From NCBI GenBank assembly GCA_934247225.1, contig CAKQJE010000009.1, positions 27,361 through 91,360 on the forward strand: a DNA stretch of 64,000 nt, in the 5' to 3' direction. Source of the DNA: an uncultured Clostridia bacterium. GTDB lineage: Bacteria > Bacillota > Clostridia > Christensenellales > Borkfalkiaceae. Below are positions 33,496 to 41,952 of the stretch, in pieces. The notes under the pieces are model-generated. The model searched no databases. It had not been told where the DNA came from and saw only the letters and a program-made list of their open reading frames with translations. A program made the position numbers and the translations under genes. Each line of letters starts with the position of its first letter. Positions within the stretch are counted from its first letter, which is position 1.

Positions 33496-34656
33496 TTATT
33501 TGTAAATTTGGTCGAATATCTCCGATAAAATCAAGGATTTTTCGGCTCCGACGACAGCCGAGACAAAACCTTCGTCCGAGCATACGCTCACCGTTTCGCA
33601 AGTATTTTTAAGATAGCCGATTATTTTCTCGCTTTCTTCACATAAAGAAAACCAAAATACAAAATCATCGGGCGAAACGATATTTTTTGCCGCGTCTAAA
33701 AATGTTTCGTAAACAGGAACCTCGGAAGCCCTTTGCTCTAAATTTCTTTTCACAATCCCGAATTTATCCCCGGCAAAGCAAAACTCACCTGTCGTTTCGT
33801 ACGAATCTTCGCTCAATAAAGTACCCTCCGAGCTTTCGTTGAACGTGTTTTTGACGATAACGTTTATCCCGCTCCCCGCCAGCAGTTCCAACACCTCGGG
33901 GTGAAGCACGTTTACCGAAAAATCGCAAAGTGTTTTCATATGGCGAAAAGATATTTTTTTCAAAGGTCGGATTTTGTTTTTATACAAAGCGTATTTTCTC
34001 GGCAGAAGCGCGGGCGGAAACGGCAGAACGCCGTCTACGTCGGTGTAATTTACGTAAACGTCGGCTTTCAGGGCGGCGGCAAGAAGAGCGCCCGTTATGT
34101 CTCCTCCGCCCCGAGGCATAAGCTTTATGTTTCCCTTTCTGTCCGAACCGTAAAAACCGCCCGTAACGAAACCGCCCGTCTCGATAAATTTTTCCCTTAT
34201 GAGAAAAGAAGAAAAACCGACGTCGAGTTTATCCGCGTTTCCGAAACGAATTATTTCCGCGCTGTCTGCAAAGGGACGGAGAGAAACGGCGGAAAAAATT
34301 TTCGAATACAGGTATTCGCCTCTTGAAATTAAAAAATCAGGCGAAGAGGTTTTTTCTTCCTCGCGCCCGATCTTCATTAGTGCTTCGTGTAAATCGAATT
34401 CGATTTTCAAATCTTCGCAAAGCTCTGAAATTCTTTCTTCGATATTTTTTAAAGCCGACTCCTCGCTTTTTCCCGCGCGCAAACGCGGGTATGCGGCGAT
34501 AAGTTCGTCGGTAATCTTTTTTTCGTTAGTCACCTTTCCGCCCGCGGAAACAGCCACGGCTTTTATCGTCCCGTCGCTTTCCGAAATCTTAACGGCCCGG
34601 CGGACGGCGTTTGCGGTAGCCATGGAAGTTCCGCCGAATTTGGCAACTTTTATCAA
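33496..34656 (-). CDS. lysC: Aspartate kinase
   Basis: Phosphorylates aspartate, the first step to lysine, threonine and methionine. With a TTG start at 34656 the protein is 386 residues and begins IKVAKFGGTSMA, the conserved kinase N-terminus. The YTDVDGV block and C-terminal ACT-like sequence (FAGDKFGIVKRN and SVCSDEGFVSAVVG) follow. The TTG overlaps the stop of a 36-aa upstream gene as TTGA. No ATG lies nearby that would keep the family N-terminus. It is downstream of cdaA, an unusual partner. Confidence 0.9.
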   Translation of the reverse strand: MIKVAKFGGTSMATANAVRRAVKISESDGTIKAVAVSAGGKVTNEKKITDELIAAYPRLRAGKSEESALKNIEERISELCEDLKIEFDLHEALMKIGREEEKTSSPDFLISRGEYLYSKIFSAVSLRPFADSAEIIRFGNADKLDVGFSSFLIREKFIETGGFVTGGFYGSDRKGNIKLMPRGGGDITGALLAAALKADVYVNYTDVDGVLPFPPALLPRKYALYKNKIRPLKKISFRHMKTLCDFSVNVLHPEVLELLAGSGINVIVKNTFNESSEGTLLSEDSYETTGEFCFAGDKFGIVKRNLEQRASEVPVYETFLDAAKNIVSPDDFVFWFSLCEESEKIIGYLKNTCETVSVCSDEGFVSAVVGAEKSLILSEIFDQIYK

Positions 34657-34763
34657 TAGTTCATCACCAGAAAAACGAATACGGCGAGTACGGCGGCAAG
34701 CGCAGCCGAAATTATCGCTCTGCAAACTTTGGTGGACGTTTTGTCTTTATGTTCTCCGTTCAT
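34653..34763 (-). CDS. 36-aa single-helix membrane peptide between cdaA and lysC
   Basis: A very short frame starting with ATG at 34763, preceded by GAGAGG at good spacing. The product begins MNGEHKDKTSTKVCR (polar, basic) and ends in one hydrophobic helix (AIISAALAAVLAVFVFLVMNY, about 20 residues). Its stop overlaps the TTG of lysC (TTGA). Position, ribosome site and overlap argue that it is translated. I know no family for it. Confidence 0.65.
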   Translation of the reverse strand: MNGEHKDKTSTKVCRAIISAALAAVLAVFVFLVMNY

Positions 34764-34787
34764 AATAACCTCTCTTTATCGTTTTTA

Positions 34788-35606
34788 TCAGTCTTTCTCG
34801 TCAAGCAGTTCCTGCCAATAATACTCTTTAAGCATCTGACGAAGCATTTCGGAATCGACATAGCGTTTGATTTTTCCGCCCTGAGCAATCGAAATAATAC
34901 CCGTTTCTTCCGAAACGATGAGAGCCGTTACGCTTATCGTTTCGGTTATGCCGATACCCGCTCTGTGACGGGTTCCGAGTTCCTTGGGAAGATTTACTTC
35001 CTGCGATAAGGGAAGGAAACAACCCGCGGCGTGAACCTTGGAACCGTTTATGACCATTGCGCCGTCGTGAAGGGGGGTTTTGGGGAAGAATATGCTTTCG
35101 ATAAGCGCGGCGGAAATTTCGGAATCGATGATAACGCCGCTGTCTATAATGGTTTTCGGCATATTCCCGTTTGCGAGAATTATTATCGCGCCCACGTCGT
35201 TTTTGGACATATTCTGAACGGCTTTGACGATCTCGTCGATATAATGATTGACGTTCTGCGCAGCCGCGCTGTTTTTGACGACGTGTTTCGTTTCACCCGC
35301 TTTTTTTATACCGAAATCCCAGATATCCCTTTTGATTTCCGTTGCGAAAAGAACGAAAACTATCACGATGAAAGGCGATAAGATGCCGAGATAGGTAAAA
35401 GGCTGTTTCTCTTTATCGTAAAGAATGAAAAGCACGCCCGTTAAGGCAACGTATATGAACATGACCGCAATCATCCATTTTGCGTTGTTCCTCTGCAAAA
35501 GATTTATCAGATAGAAAAACAACGCGAAAAGAAGAATTATCGTAAGCGTGGTCGAAGCGACGTCGGCAGTAAAAATGCCCGCCACTTTTTCAAGTATTTC
35601 TTTCAT
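34788..35606 (-). CDS. cdaA: Diadenylate cyclase CdaA (DisA_N domain)
   Basis: Condenses two ATP to c-di-AMP, which controls potassium and osmolyte balance. The 272-residue protein has three N-terminal membrane helices (about 1-95) and a DAC domain with both catalytic motifs, HDGAMVI and GTRHRAGIG. The start at 35606 has an AGGAGAG site; a longer frame exists but lacks support. In most Bacillota cdaA is followed by cdaR, but here a 36-aa membrane peptide and lysC follow. Confidence 0.95.
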   Translation of the reverse strand: MKEILEKVAGIFTADVASTTLTIILLFALFFYLINLLQRNNAKWMIAVMFIYVALTGVLFILYDKEKQPFTYLGILSPFIVIVFVLFATEIKRDIWDFGIKKAGETKHVVKNSAAAQNVNHYIDEIVKAVQNMSKNDVGAIIILANGNMPKTIIDSGVIIDSEISAALIESIFFPKTPLHDGAMVINGSKVHAAGCFLPLSQEVNLPKELGTRHRAGIGITETISVTALIVSEETGIISIAQGGKIKRYVDSEMLRQMLKEYYWQELLDEKD

Positions 35607-35671
35607 ATTCTCTCCTATGTATATTATAAAGCCGTCGGCTTTTATGATTTTTATCCGCGATTTTATCTGCG

Positions 35672-36634
35672 TTAACCAACAAGTATATTCAAAATCCCGT
35701 TCCACATCGCCGATTGAGCTTCGATTTTTCCCTGTTTGAAAAGCGAGTCTTCTTCCGAAAGCTTATCGACGACGGCTTTAAGCCGTTTCGGCGAAAATCT
35801 ACGAGCCTGTTCGCGGGCTTTTTTCACGGCGTATTCCTTTATGCCGAGGTGAGCGGCAAGCGCGCCGTCGCTCTCGGTAGATAACGCGGCGAACAAAAGT
35901 TTTCTGAAATGATAATAAAGCGAAACGAAAAGTTTTTGCCCGTCTCCCGAAGAATCGAGCATTTCTATAAACGTTTCGTAAGCTTTGTCGTACCTTCTCG
36001 AAGCGATGAAATCGACTACTTCGTACAGCTTATACTCGGTTTCTTTAACGCAAAGCGCGTCGACGACTTCTTCGGTGATCTCTCCCCCGCCGGAATACGC
36101 GATAAGTTTTTCGGTTTCGCCGTTGATTCTCGTCATGTCGCCGTCGCAAAAATCGATAAGTTTTGCCGCGGCAAGAGTCGAAATCGTGCAGCCTTCCGAA
36201 CGGACTTTGTTGTTTATCCAACCCGAAATAAGAAGGTTGTCGCCCTTGGAACAATCTACGAAAGTAACGTTTTTCTGTTTTGCGAGAGACTCCGACGGAT
36301 TTGAATTGCAGATAACGAAAACCGTCGTTTCGCAAGGATCTTCGAAATACCCCGAAAGAGCCTTGATGTCTGCGGTGAGAGGATAATATTCCTTAACCGC
36401 AACCACTCTTTTTTCACTCATGAACGGATAACTGACAAGCGCGGAAATAAGCTTATCGGGATTACCTTTTACCTCTTGCCCGTCGAAAACGGTAAGGTTT
36501 AAATCGGGTTCGGAGAGGCATTTGTCGCATATAAGCTTCAACGCGTAAGACACGAAAAACGCGTCTTCCCCGCTGACGAGATAAATCCTTTCAACGCTCG
36601 AAAAAAGGCTTCTTTTCAGTTCCTTGAATTTCAT
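35672..36634 (-). CDS. holA: DNA polymerase III delta subunit
   Basis: A clamp-loader subunit of 320 residues. The N-terminus (YLVSGEDAFFVSYALKLI) and the LTVFDGQEV segment fit HolA, and the C-terminal helical collar is present (LFVSLYYHFRKLLFAAL). The start at 36634 restores the usual short N-terminus; an in-frame ATG at 36751 would add 39 basic residues not seen in the family. It follows comEC with a 113-nt gap, a conserved order in Bacillota. Confidence 0.9.
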   Translation of the reverse strand: MKFKELKRSLFSSVERIYLVSGEDAFFVSYALKLICDKCLSEPDLNLTVFDGQEVKGNPDKLISALVSYPFMSEKRVVAVKEYYPLTADIKALSGYFEDPCETTVFVICNSNPSESLAKQKNVTFVDCSKGDNLLISGWINNKVRSEGCTISTLAAAKLIDFCDGDMTRINGETEKLIAYSGGGEITEEVVDALCVKETEYKLYEVVDFIASRRYDKAYETFIEMLDSSGDGQKLFVSLYYHFRKLLFAALSTESDGALAAHLGIKEYAVKKAREQARRFSPKRLKAVVDKLSEEDSLFKQGKIEAQSAMWNGILNILVG

Positions 36635-36747
36635 AATCAATATATTACCATTTTTGTTTTCAAAAATCAACAATTTAAATGCCGTTTGCGTAATTTTGAG
36701 AGGCGGTTTGTTTTTACGACTTGTTTTCGCGTTTTTTCGGCGCGATT

Positions 36748-38286
36748 TCAAAGCGACGCGACAGCCGCGACGATAACCGAAACGACGGCAAAACCGGCAG
36801 AGAAAAATTTAACCTTTCGTCCGCAGTTTATAAAATCCGAAAAGATCAAAAGCGCAACGAAATACACCGCGCAAAACAACGCGGGAAACACTTCGACGTA
36901 AAGCGGAAAGTTTGCAAACACGCCGCAAAGTCCCGACACGAGTTTGATGAGATTACTCGGTATAAATAAGGCTATAAGTCGATTAACGGGCAAAATCGCA
37001 CCGACAATCAGCCCTATCCAAAGGGAATAAAACGTTATGCTCACGAGAGGAAGAACAACGATATTCGTAACGAAAGACACTATCGGGAAATACCCGAAAT
37101 ACGCAACCGAAAGCGGAGCCGAAACGGAATTCGCCGCAAAAAGAACGCTTAAAGAGTCTTTGACTTTCCGAGGCGCGAACCCGAGTACTTCTTTTATCGG
37201 CGCGGCGAGAACCATAATCGCAAAGCTCACCGCAAACGAAAGAACAAGCCCTGCGGAAAACAAGTCGAACGGATTTATCGCAAGGACGATAAAAAGAGCC
37301 GCCGCTATCGAATTTATTCTGTCTTTCTTTTCACCGAGCGCGCCCGTCAGCGCCATCACGGAACACATAACCGCCGCTCTCACCGACGAAGCCGACATCC
37401 CGCAAAGATACGCATAAAAGAAAAGCGCGACGGAAATTATCAGACTTTTGATTATCTTTTTAATCGGAACGAACCGAAACACAAACGAAAGCGCGGCAAA
37501 GACAAGACCGACGTGCATACCCGAAACCGCGAATATGTGAGCTACGCCGCTCATTCTGTAAGCTTCGATTTTATCACCCATTTTATCCGTGTCGCCTCTT
37601 ATGAGAGATCTCGCCACGGCATATTCTTCTTTGCCCGATCCGTCGGACAAAATTTCATCGGTAAACTTTGCGAAACGCGAGCAAAGGCTTTTGCTTCTAC
37701 CCGTTACCTCGCAAAACGTCGCGCCAGAAGCTATCATCGTTTCACCGTAAAAGACATTCTCTGATAACCCTTCGCCCGAATATTCGTCGCAAGGCGAAAC
37801 CGTGCAGATAACGTTTACGAGATCGTATTTTTCGACTTTCTTCGGAAAATATTTTATGTATAATTTGCCGCCTTTCTTTCCGTTATAAACGCAATTTTTC
37901 AAAGTTACGAAGCGCGTGTTTCCGTCGTATTCCCTGACAAAATCCACTTCGCCCGAAACGTAATAATCCCCGCTTTCAAACCTTCCTTTTCGGAAAGAAT
38001 CGAGCGAGGCGTTTGCGGAAATAAGACCGAGCGCGCAAAATATCAGGCAGAAAGCCGAAGTTATGAGAAAAGTTCTGAAACGGCTTTTTACGCAAAACGG
38101 CAGCGCAACGATCATCACCGATATAACCGCCGAGATCGCAAGCGCCGAAGCTTTTATTTCGTCCGCGCCGAATTTACCGAAAAAGAATATACCCGCCGCA
38201 AAAGACAGAACGCAAAATAAAATCGGTCTGAAATTTACGGGTTTTGTCAAAAATCGTAAGAATTTCCCTCTTTGGCTATCTTCCAT
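36748..38286 (-). CDS. comEC: ComEC/Rec2-type DNA uptake channel lacking the MBL domain
   Basis: A 512-residue membrane protein. An N-terminal DUF4131-like part (about 1-200) and the Competence domain (about 215-500, with AHIFAVSGMHVGLV and LCGMSASSVRAAVMC) are both present. Full ComEC proteins have a further C-terminal metallo-beta-lactamase domain of about 250 residues, absent here. The start is uncertain: the ATG at 38286 overlaps the upstream MBL gene by 40 nt, while a TTG at 38250 would give a TTGA overlap, as in lysC. Confidence 0.88.
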   Translation of the reverse strand: MEDSQRGKFLRFLTKPVNFRPILFCVLSFAAGIFFFGKFGADEIKASALAISAVISVMIVALPFCVKSRFRTFLITSAFCLIFCALGLISANASLDSFRKGRFESGDYYVSGEVDFVREYDGNTRFVTLKNCVYNGKKGGKLYIKYFPKKVEKYDLVNVICTVSPCDEYSGEGLSENVFYGETMIASGATFCEVTGRSKSLCSRFAKFTDEILSDGSGKEEYAVARSLIRGDTDKMGDKIEAYRMSGVAHIFAVSGMHVGLVFAALSFVFRFVPIKKIIKSLIISVALFFYAYLCGMSASSVRAAVMCSVMALTGALGEKKDRINSIAAALFIVLAINPFDLFSAGLVLSFAVSFAIMVLAAPIKEVLGFAPRKVKDSLSVLFAANSVSAPLSVAYFGYFPIVSFVTNIVVLPLVSITFYSLWIGLIVGAILPVNRLIALFIPSNLIKLVSGLCGVFANFPLYVEVFPALFCAVYFVALLIFSDFINCGRKVKFFSAGFAVVSVIVAAVASL

Positions 38287-38969
38287 CTTTCGTCGCTTCC
38301 CGCGCTTTTTAAAATTTCAGCCTCGCTATACAAGGGGTTGATGTGCGAAATAATTGTTCTGACGTTGGCGTTTTTGCCGTACTCGACGCATTTTTCAACG
38401 CTTAAATGCGGCGAATTGTCTTTTCTGTCCCGTTCTAAAAGTCCGCCGTCCGCCACAACCAGATCCGAGCCGACGAAAAGCTTTTCCGCCGACGGACATT
38501 CGTTGGTATCGCCCGTGTATGCAAAAACGCTCTTGCCGTCCGAAATTTTCACGCCGTAGCAAAGTTCGGGGTGTTTCATCGGATAAAACGAAAATTCAAG
38601 TCCGACATCGGAAAACTTCTCTTCCCCGATAAAGCGCACGTCGAAATACTTGAACGCGCAGATAGCTTTGCAAAGCGGACTTTCCGATTTCGGGCAGAAA
38701 AGTTTGATTTTTTTATCGAAAAGATTTCTGTTTTCGAGTTGTTGAAGGTAATACGCGAGTATCGGCGCGTCCGACGCGTGATCGAAATGAAAATGCGTGA
38801 TAACGATAACGTCTACGCTTTCGGGCGCGATTATTTTTTCGAGCTTCGAAAACACCCCCGACCCCATATCAAGAACAATTTTTTTATCTCCCGCTTCGAG
38901 AAGATACCCGCTTGTCGCTCCGCCCGTTTTCGGGAAAGGTCCGTATTTTCCGAGTACCGTTAGTTTCAT
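38247..38969 (-). CDS. MBL-fold metallohydrolase (RNase Z/YhfI-like)
   Basis: A 240-residue metallo-beta-lactamase fold protein. The metal motif is THFHFDHASD near residue 58, then KHPELCYG, YTGDT and the final SHIN, all typical of single-domain RNase Z-like or YhfI-like hydrolases. The sequence resembles those more than the ComEC C-terminal domain. It is directly upstream of and overlapping comEC, so it may supply or replace the missing domain, but that is a guess. Confidence 0.85.
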   Translation of the reverse strand: MKLTVLGKYGPFPKTGGATSGYLLEAGDKKIVLDMGSGVFSKLEKIIAPESVDVIVITHFHFDHASDAPILAYYLQQLENRNLFDKKIKLFCPKSESPLCKAICAFKYFDVRFIGEEKFSDVGLEFSFYPMKHPELCYGVKISDGKSVFAYTGDTNECPSAEKLFVGSDLVVADGGLLERDRKDNSPHLSVEKCVEYGKNANVRTIISHINPLYSEAEILKSAGSDERWKIAKEGNSYDF

Positions 38970-39043
38970 AACATCCTCTTCGCCGCACTCTGTTTATGAG
39001 ACTGACTGCGGCTTAAAATTTTTTTATTTCATTTTCAAAACGT

Positions 39044-39073
39044 TTGCATAAACGCATTTTTTTTTGATATAAT
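39044..39073 (+). promoter_or_regulatory. Promoter of the 6S RNA gene
   Basis: TTGCAT - 18 bp - TATAAT on the plus strand, placing the transcript start near 39080. Confidence 0.65.
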
Positions 39074-39079
39074 ATAGTA

Positions 39080-39297
39080 GCTGTAAAATGTTAATAATTC
39101 TGCGGCGTTCGAAACGGAAGTTAATTAGATCCACAAATCAAATAAGGGAGTCCGTTTGTCCGACGATAATACGTTAAACCCGCGGTCGCGGTTATTCGGA
39201 CCTATATTGACGGGAAAACGAATTTATCCGGCAGGACACCCACCTGTTTTTCGGAAACGGGTTGATTTTTCTTCGCGTACGGCGCAGGCAGAAAATC
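39080..39297 (+). ncRNA. ssrS: 6S RNA
   Basis: A plus-strand RNA of about 210 nt in the 383-nt gap between two minus-strand genes. The 3' half has the 6S hallmark ggacacccacctg, a hairpin and then gggttga, matching the ACATTCACCTT...GGGTT region of E. coli 6S. The 5' half has ttctgcggcgttcg and the 3' end gcgcaggcagaa, which can form the closing stem (TTCTGC with GCAGAA). 6S RNA sequesters the housekeeping RNA polymerase in stationary phase. A promoter precedes it and a terminator follows it. Confidence 0.8.
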
Positions 39298-39328
39298 GTA
39301 ATTACCGCGATTTTGCTTTTATCGGTTT

Positions 39329-39349
39329 ATCGGAAATCATCCGATTTTT
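39329..39349 (+). terminator. Terminator after the 6S RNA
   Basis: A 5-bp stem atcgg/ccgat (39329-39333 and 39341-39345) followed by a T run on the plus strand. A second hairpin aaaatcg/cgatttt (39292-39298 and 39308-39314) lies just before it. Confidence 0.55.
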
Positions 39350-39352
39350 CGG

Positions 39353-40702
39353 TTACATAAGCGAAATCGCTTTTTTCAATTCGTAGTCTGTTCCGCTTTC
39401 GTATGTCGGCTCGTAAATTCTGTCGGCGTAAACCGCGAGCGCGCTTTTGCAAACGCCCGCGCCGTGAATGGATAAGCCCGATACTGGCCAATAGATTTTT
39501 GCGGTGGTAAGCTTTATCGCGTCGCCGCCGAGCGGATTTACGTAAGTGGTCTGCATAATTCCTTTACCGTAAGATCTGTAAAAGATTTCTTCGGGAGCCG
39601 CCTCTTCCACGCTTTTCGTTCCCGCGCTTGCCGAAAGGACTACGCTCACCTTTCCGTTTGTATCGTAATCGAGCATCGCGCCGATTAAAGCCTCCGAAGC
39701 GGACGCCGTTCCCGTGTTCGCGAGAACCACTATTTTTTCGAAACCGTAATCGGAATAATCCACGGACGAGGAATAGTATTTACTTTCGGAATTATCCTTA
39801 TAAACGGCTTTCGACACGAGCTTTTCGGAGCCGTGTTCACAATCTATGAAATGCGCGGCGATATTTTCCAAAATATCCATATATCCCCCGCCGTTGTTTC
39901 TGAGATCGAGAATAAGTTTACTCTTTTTGTTATCTTTGAATTTCTGCAAAGCGACCTTCATCTGCCAGGACGACGAGTTGATTTTCGAGTCGCCGCCCCT
40001 GCCGTTGAAACCCGTATATTTTATATATGCCGTGTCCGCCGCGAGCGCGGAATTGCCTTCCTTGTACAGTTTCAGAGACATATCCCCGCCGTTGTCGTCC
40101 GAAAAACGATAATCTCCGCTGTTGTCGGTATAAAAAACGTAAGCTTCCTGATAATCTCTGAAAGAAAGCTCGCAGATTTTCTCTTCTCCGCCGTTTAAAA
40201 GGCGAAGCGAAAATAATTCATCGTCATTTATGCCGTCGAACAAAGTTGCAAGCTGCTCATAGTCTTTTATATCCGAAAAACTCTCTTCGCCCGATTTTTT
40301 TAAACCCGTTATAACGTCGCCTTCGGCAATCCCCGCTTTTTCGGCGGGAGAATTACCTTTTACCGAGCTTATCGTAAGCGTGTCTTTGTTGTACGAAATA
40401 CCTATACCTTTACGTCTGCCCGCCGCGCTTTTTACAACCGCGTCGTACTCCTCTTTGGTCATATATTCCGAATATCTGTCGATTATGCTGTTGCCCATAA
40501 CCGAAACGAAATCGTCGGATTCTTCGAGATAATATTTTTTATATTTCTCGACGATAAATCTGAGCGACGCCATTTCGGGATTCGATACGTCGCGTAAATA
40601 ATACCCGGCAAAAAACGAAATCGCCATAACGGCGGCTAAAACTATTGCCGATAAAATTATTCTCGTTGCTTTTGCCTGCGAGGCTGTTTTGTTTTTCTGC
40701 AT
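39353..40702 (-). CDS. S41 family C-terminal processing peptidase
   Basis: A 448-residue extracytoplasmic protease. An N-terminal membrane anchor (about 15-37) is followed by a PDZ domain (roughly 110-190, ISSVKGNSPAEKAGIAEGDVI in part) and the S41 catalytic domain. The Ser/Lys dyad is visible as NTGTASASE and YGKGIMQT. CtpA-like enzymes trim envelope proteins. An AAGGAGAG site supports the start at 40702; the longer in-frame ATG has no ribosome site. It follows the PucR-type regulator by 73 nt. Confidence 0.9.
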   Translation of the reverse strand: MQKNKTASQAKATRIILSAIVLAAVMAISFFAGYYLRDVSNPEMASLRFIVEKYKKYYLEESDDFVSVMGNSIIDRYSEYMTKEEYDAVVKSAAGRRKGIGISYNKDTLTISSVKGNSPAEKAGIAEGDVITGLKKSGEESFSDIKDYEQLATLFDGINDDELFSLRLLNGGEEKICELSFRDYQEAYVFYTDNSGDYRFSDDNGGDMSLKLYKEGNSALAADTAYIKYTGFNGRGGDSKINSSSWQMKVALQKFKDNKKSKLILDLRNNGGGYMDILENIAAHFIDCEHGSEKLVSKAVYKDNSESKYYSSSVDYSDYGFEKIVVLANTGTASASEALIGAMLDYDTNGKVSVVLSASAGTKSVEEAAPEEIFYRSYGKGIMQTTYVNPLGGDAIKLTTAKIYWPVSGLSIHGAGVCKSALAVYADRIYEPTYESGTDYELKKAISLM

Positions 40703-40775
40703 TTTTCTCTCCTTTTCGGGCGGCAATAAAACCGACTTCGATCCGACGCGGCGCCGACCGACGAGCATATATTGT

Positions 40776-41828
40776 TTATCCGATAAGCTTATAAAGAATC
40801 ACCATAAGTCTGAACGTCATCGCGTCCTGGAACTTACGGATATCGAGACCCGTTGCCTTTTCTATTTTATCGAGCCTGTACATAAGCGTGTTTCTGTGCA
40901 TGAAAAGATTTCTCGAAGCTTCCGAAACGTTAAGATTTGCCTTTAAAAATTCCGTTGCCGTTTCGAGCATTTCAGGATCTGCGAAAACGCTTTTCGTGTC
41001 AGGCTCGGAAAGCACGTCGAGAAATTCTTCGAGTTTATATTTCGGCAGATCTTCGAGCATTTTTACGAAAACGTACTCCTTATACGTCGCGACTACCGTT
41101 TTCATCTCGAAAAGAGCACCCATTCTGACGGCGATCGTGGCTTGCTTATACGAGACCGCGCTGTCCGAAAACGAACGAACCGTTCCTCCGACGCCGATTT
41201 TGACTTTTATCCCGAGTTCTTCCTCGATCGATTGTGCCATAAGATACGCGTAATCCGTCAGAGACTGAAACTCGTTTTCCTGCGAAGCTCCGTCGCAAAA
41301 TCTTACGTAAGCGCAGGAAATTTCGTCCGTTGCGACGACGATGTCGATCGCGCTCGATTTGAAATTCTCCAAAAAGTCGATAAGATCGGGAGAAATTCCC
41401 TCCTGAACGCTTAACACGCACACCGAACAAGGCATATCGGGAACGCCGAATTTGCGCATATATTTTTGAGCCTGCAACGAATTGCAGTCGCCTAATATAA
41501 CGTTTTTAAGCGTATCTTTTTTACTTACGGGAACTTCCTTTCCGCCTATATTTTCTAACATTACGGAAATTATCCCCGCAACGCGTTCGCCCTCGTGCGC
41601 ATTGTCGTCGACATAGCCGACGTATTCGTCCGATCTATGGCGAAATTTAAAATACGTTTTTCCTTTTTCGGGTTCGTTTTTAACCCCGTCGACCTTTCCT
41701 TCGGCACGTTCTATCATTTCGCCCGCAACGGGTGAATAACTGTCGTCGCCATTTTCGAGATAAACCCTGACGACCACGCCCGTCCTCTGTCTGACGGAAT
41801 CTATAAGCCCTGTTATTTCGTTATCCAT
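40776..41828 (-). CDS. PucR/CdaR-type transcriptional regulator
   Basis: A 350-residue regulator. The C-terminal PucR-type helix-turn-helix (about 285-345, FLKANLNVSEASRNLFMHRNTLMYRLDKIE in part) is clear. A GGDEF-like non-cyclase middle domain typical of this family (IKVGVGGTV) precedes it. The N-terminal 140 residues form an unidentified sensory part. The family usually responds to purine catabolites or sugar diacids, and no matching pathway is adjacent. Three direct repeats lie in its 5' region. Confidence 0.85.
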   Translation of the reverse strand: MDNEITGLIDSVRQRTGVVVRVYLENGDDSYSPVAGEMIERAEGKVDGVKNEPEKGKTYFKFRHRSDEYVGYVDDNAHEGERVAGIISVMLENIGGKEVPVSKKDTLKNVILGDCNSLQAQKYMRKFGVPDMPCSVCVLSVQEGISPDLIDFLENFKSSAIDIVVATDEISCAYVRFCDGASQENEFQSLTDYAYLMAQSIEEELGIKVKIGVGGTVRSFSDSAVSYKQATIAVRMGALFEMKTVVATYKEYVFVKMLEDLPKYKLEEFLDVLSEPDTKSVFADPEMLETATEFLKANLNVSEASRNLFMHRNTLMYRLDKIEKATGLDIRKFQDAMTFRLMVILYKLIG

Positions 41829-41848
41829 TGTAATAATTCCTTTTTTTC

Positions 41849-41877
41849 GCGTTTTCGCGGCGATTTCTTAAAATCGC
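41849..41877 (-). other. Paired hairpins in the leader of the PucR-type gene
   Basis: Two small inverted repeats: cgcgttttcgcg (41849-41860) and gcgattt-ctta-aaatcgc (41860-41877). They lie 20 to 50 nt upstream of the start codon, between it and the direct repeats. Confidence 0.5.
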
Positions 41878-41890
41878 TCCGCATTTATAG

Positions 41891-41922
41891 ACCTCTTGTT
41901 TAAACCTCTTGATAACCTCTTG
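41891..41922 (-). repeat. Three direct repeats CAAGAGGT upstream of the PucR-type gene
   Basis: On the plus strand acctcttg occurs at 41891, 41904 and 41915, spaced 13 and 11 bp. A related copy (ccctcttg) lies at the end of the RNase H gene. Helical-turn spacing suggests tandem protein-binding sites, perhaps for autoregulation. Confidence 0.6.
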
Positions 41923-41952
41923 TCGAAACGTTATAATCCTTTTTTCAAAGTT

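Noticed and set aside
39156..39386. A 76-codon plus-strand frame
   Set aside because: It crosses the 6S RNA and the end of the protease gene, lacks a ribosome site and has no protein-like composition.
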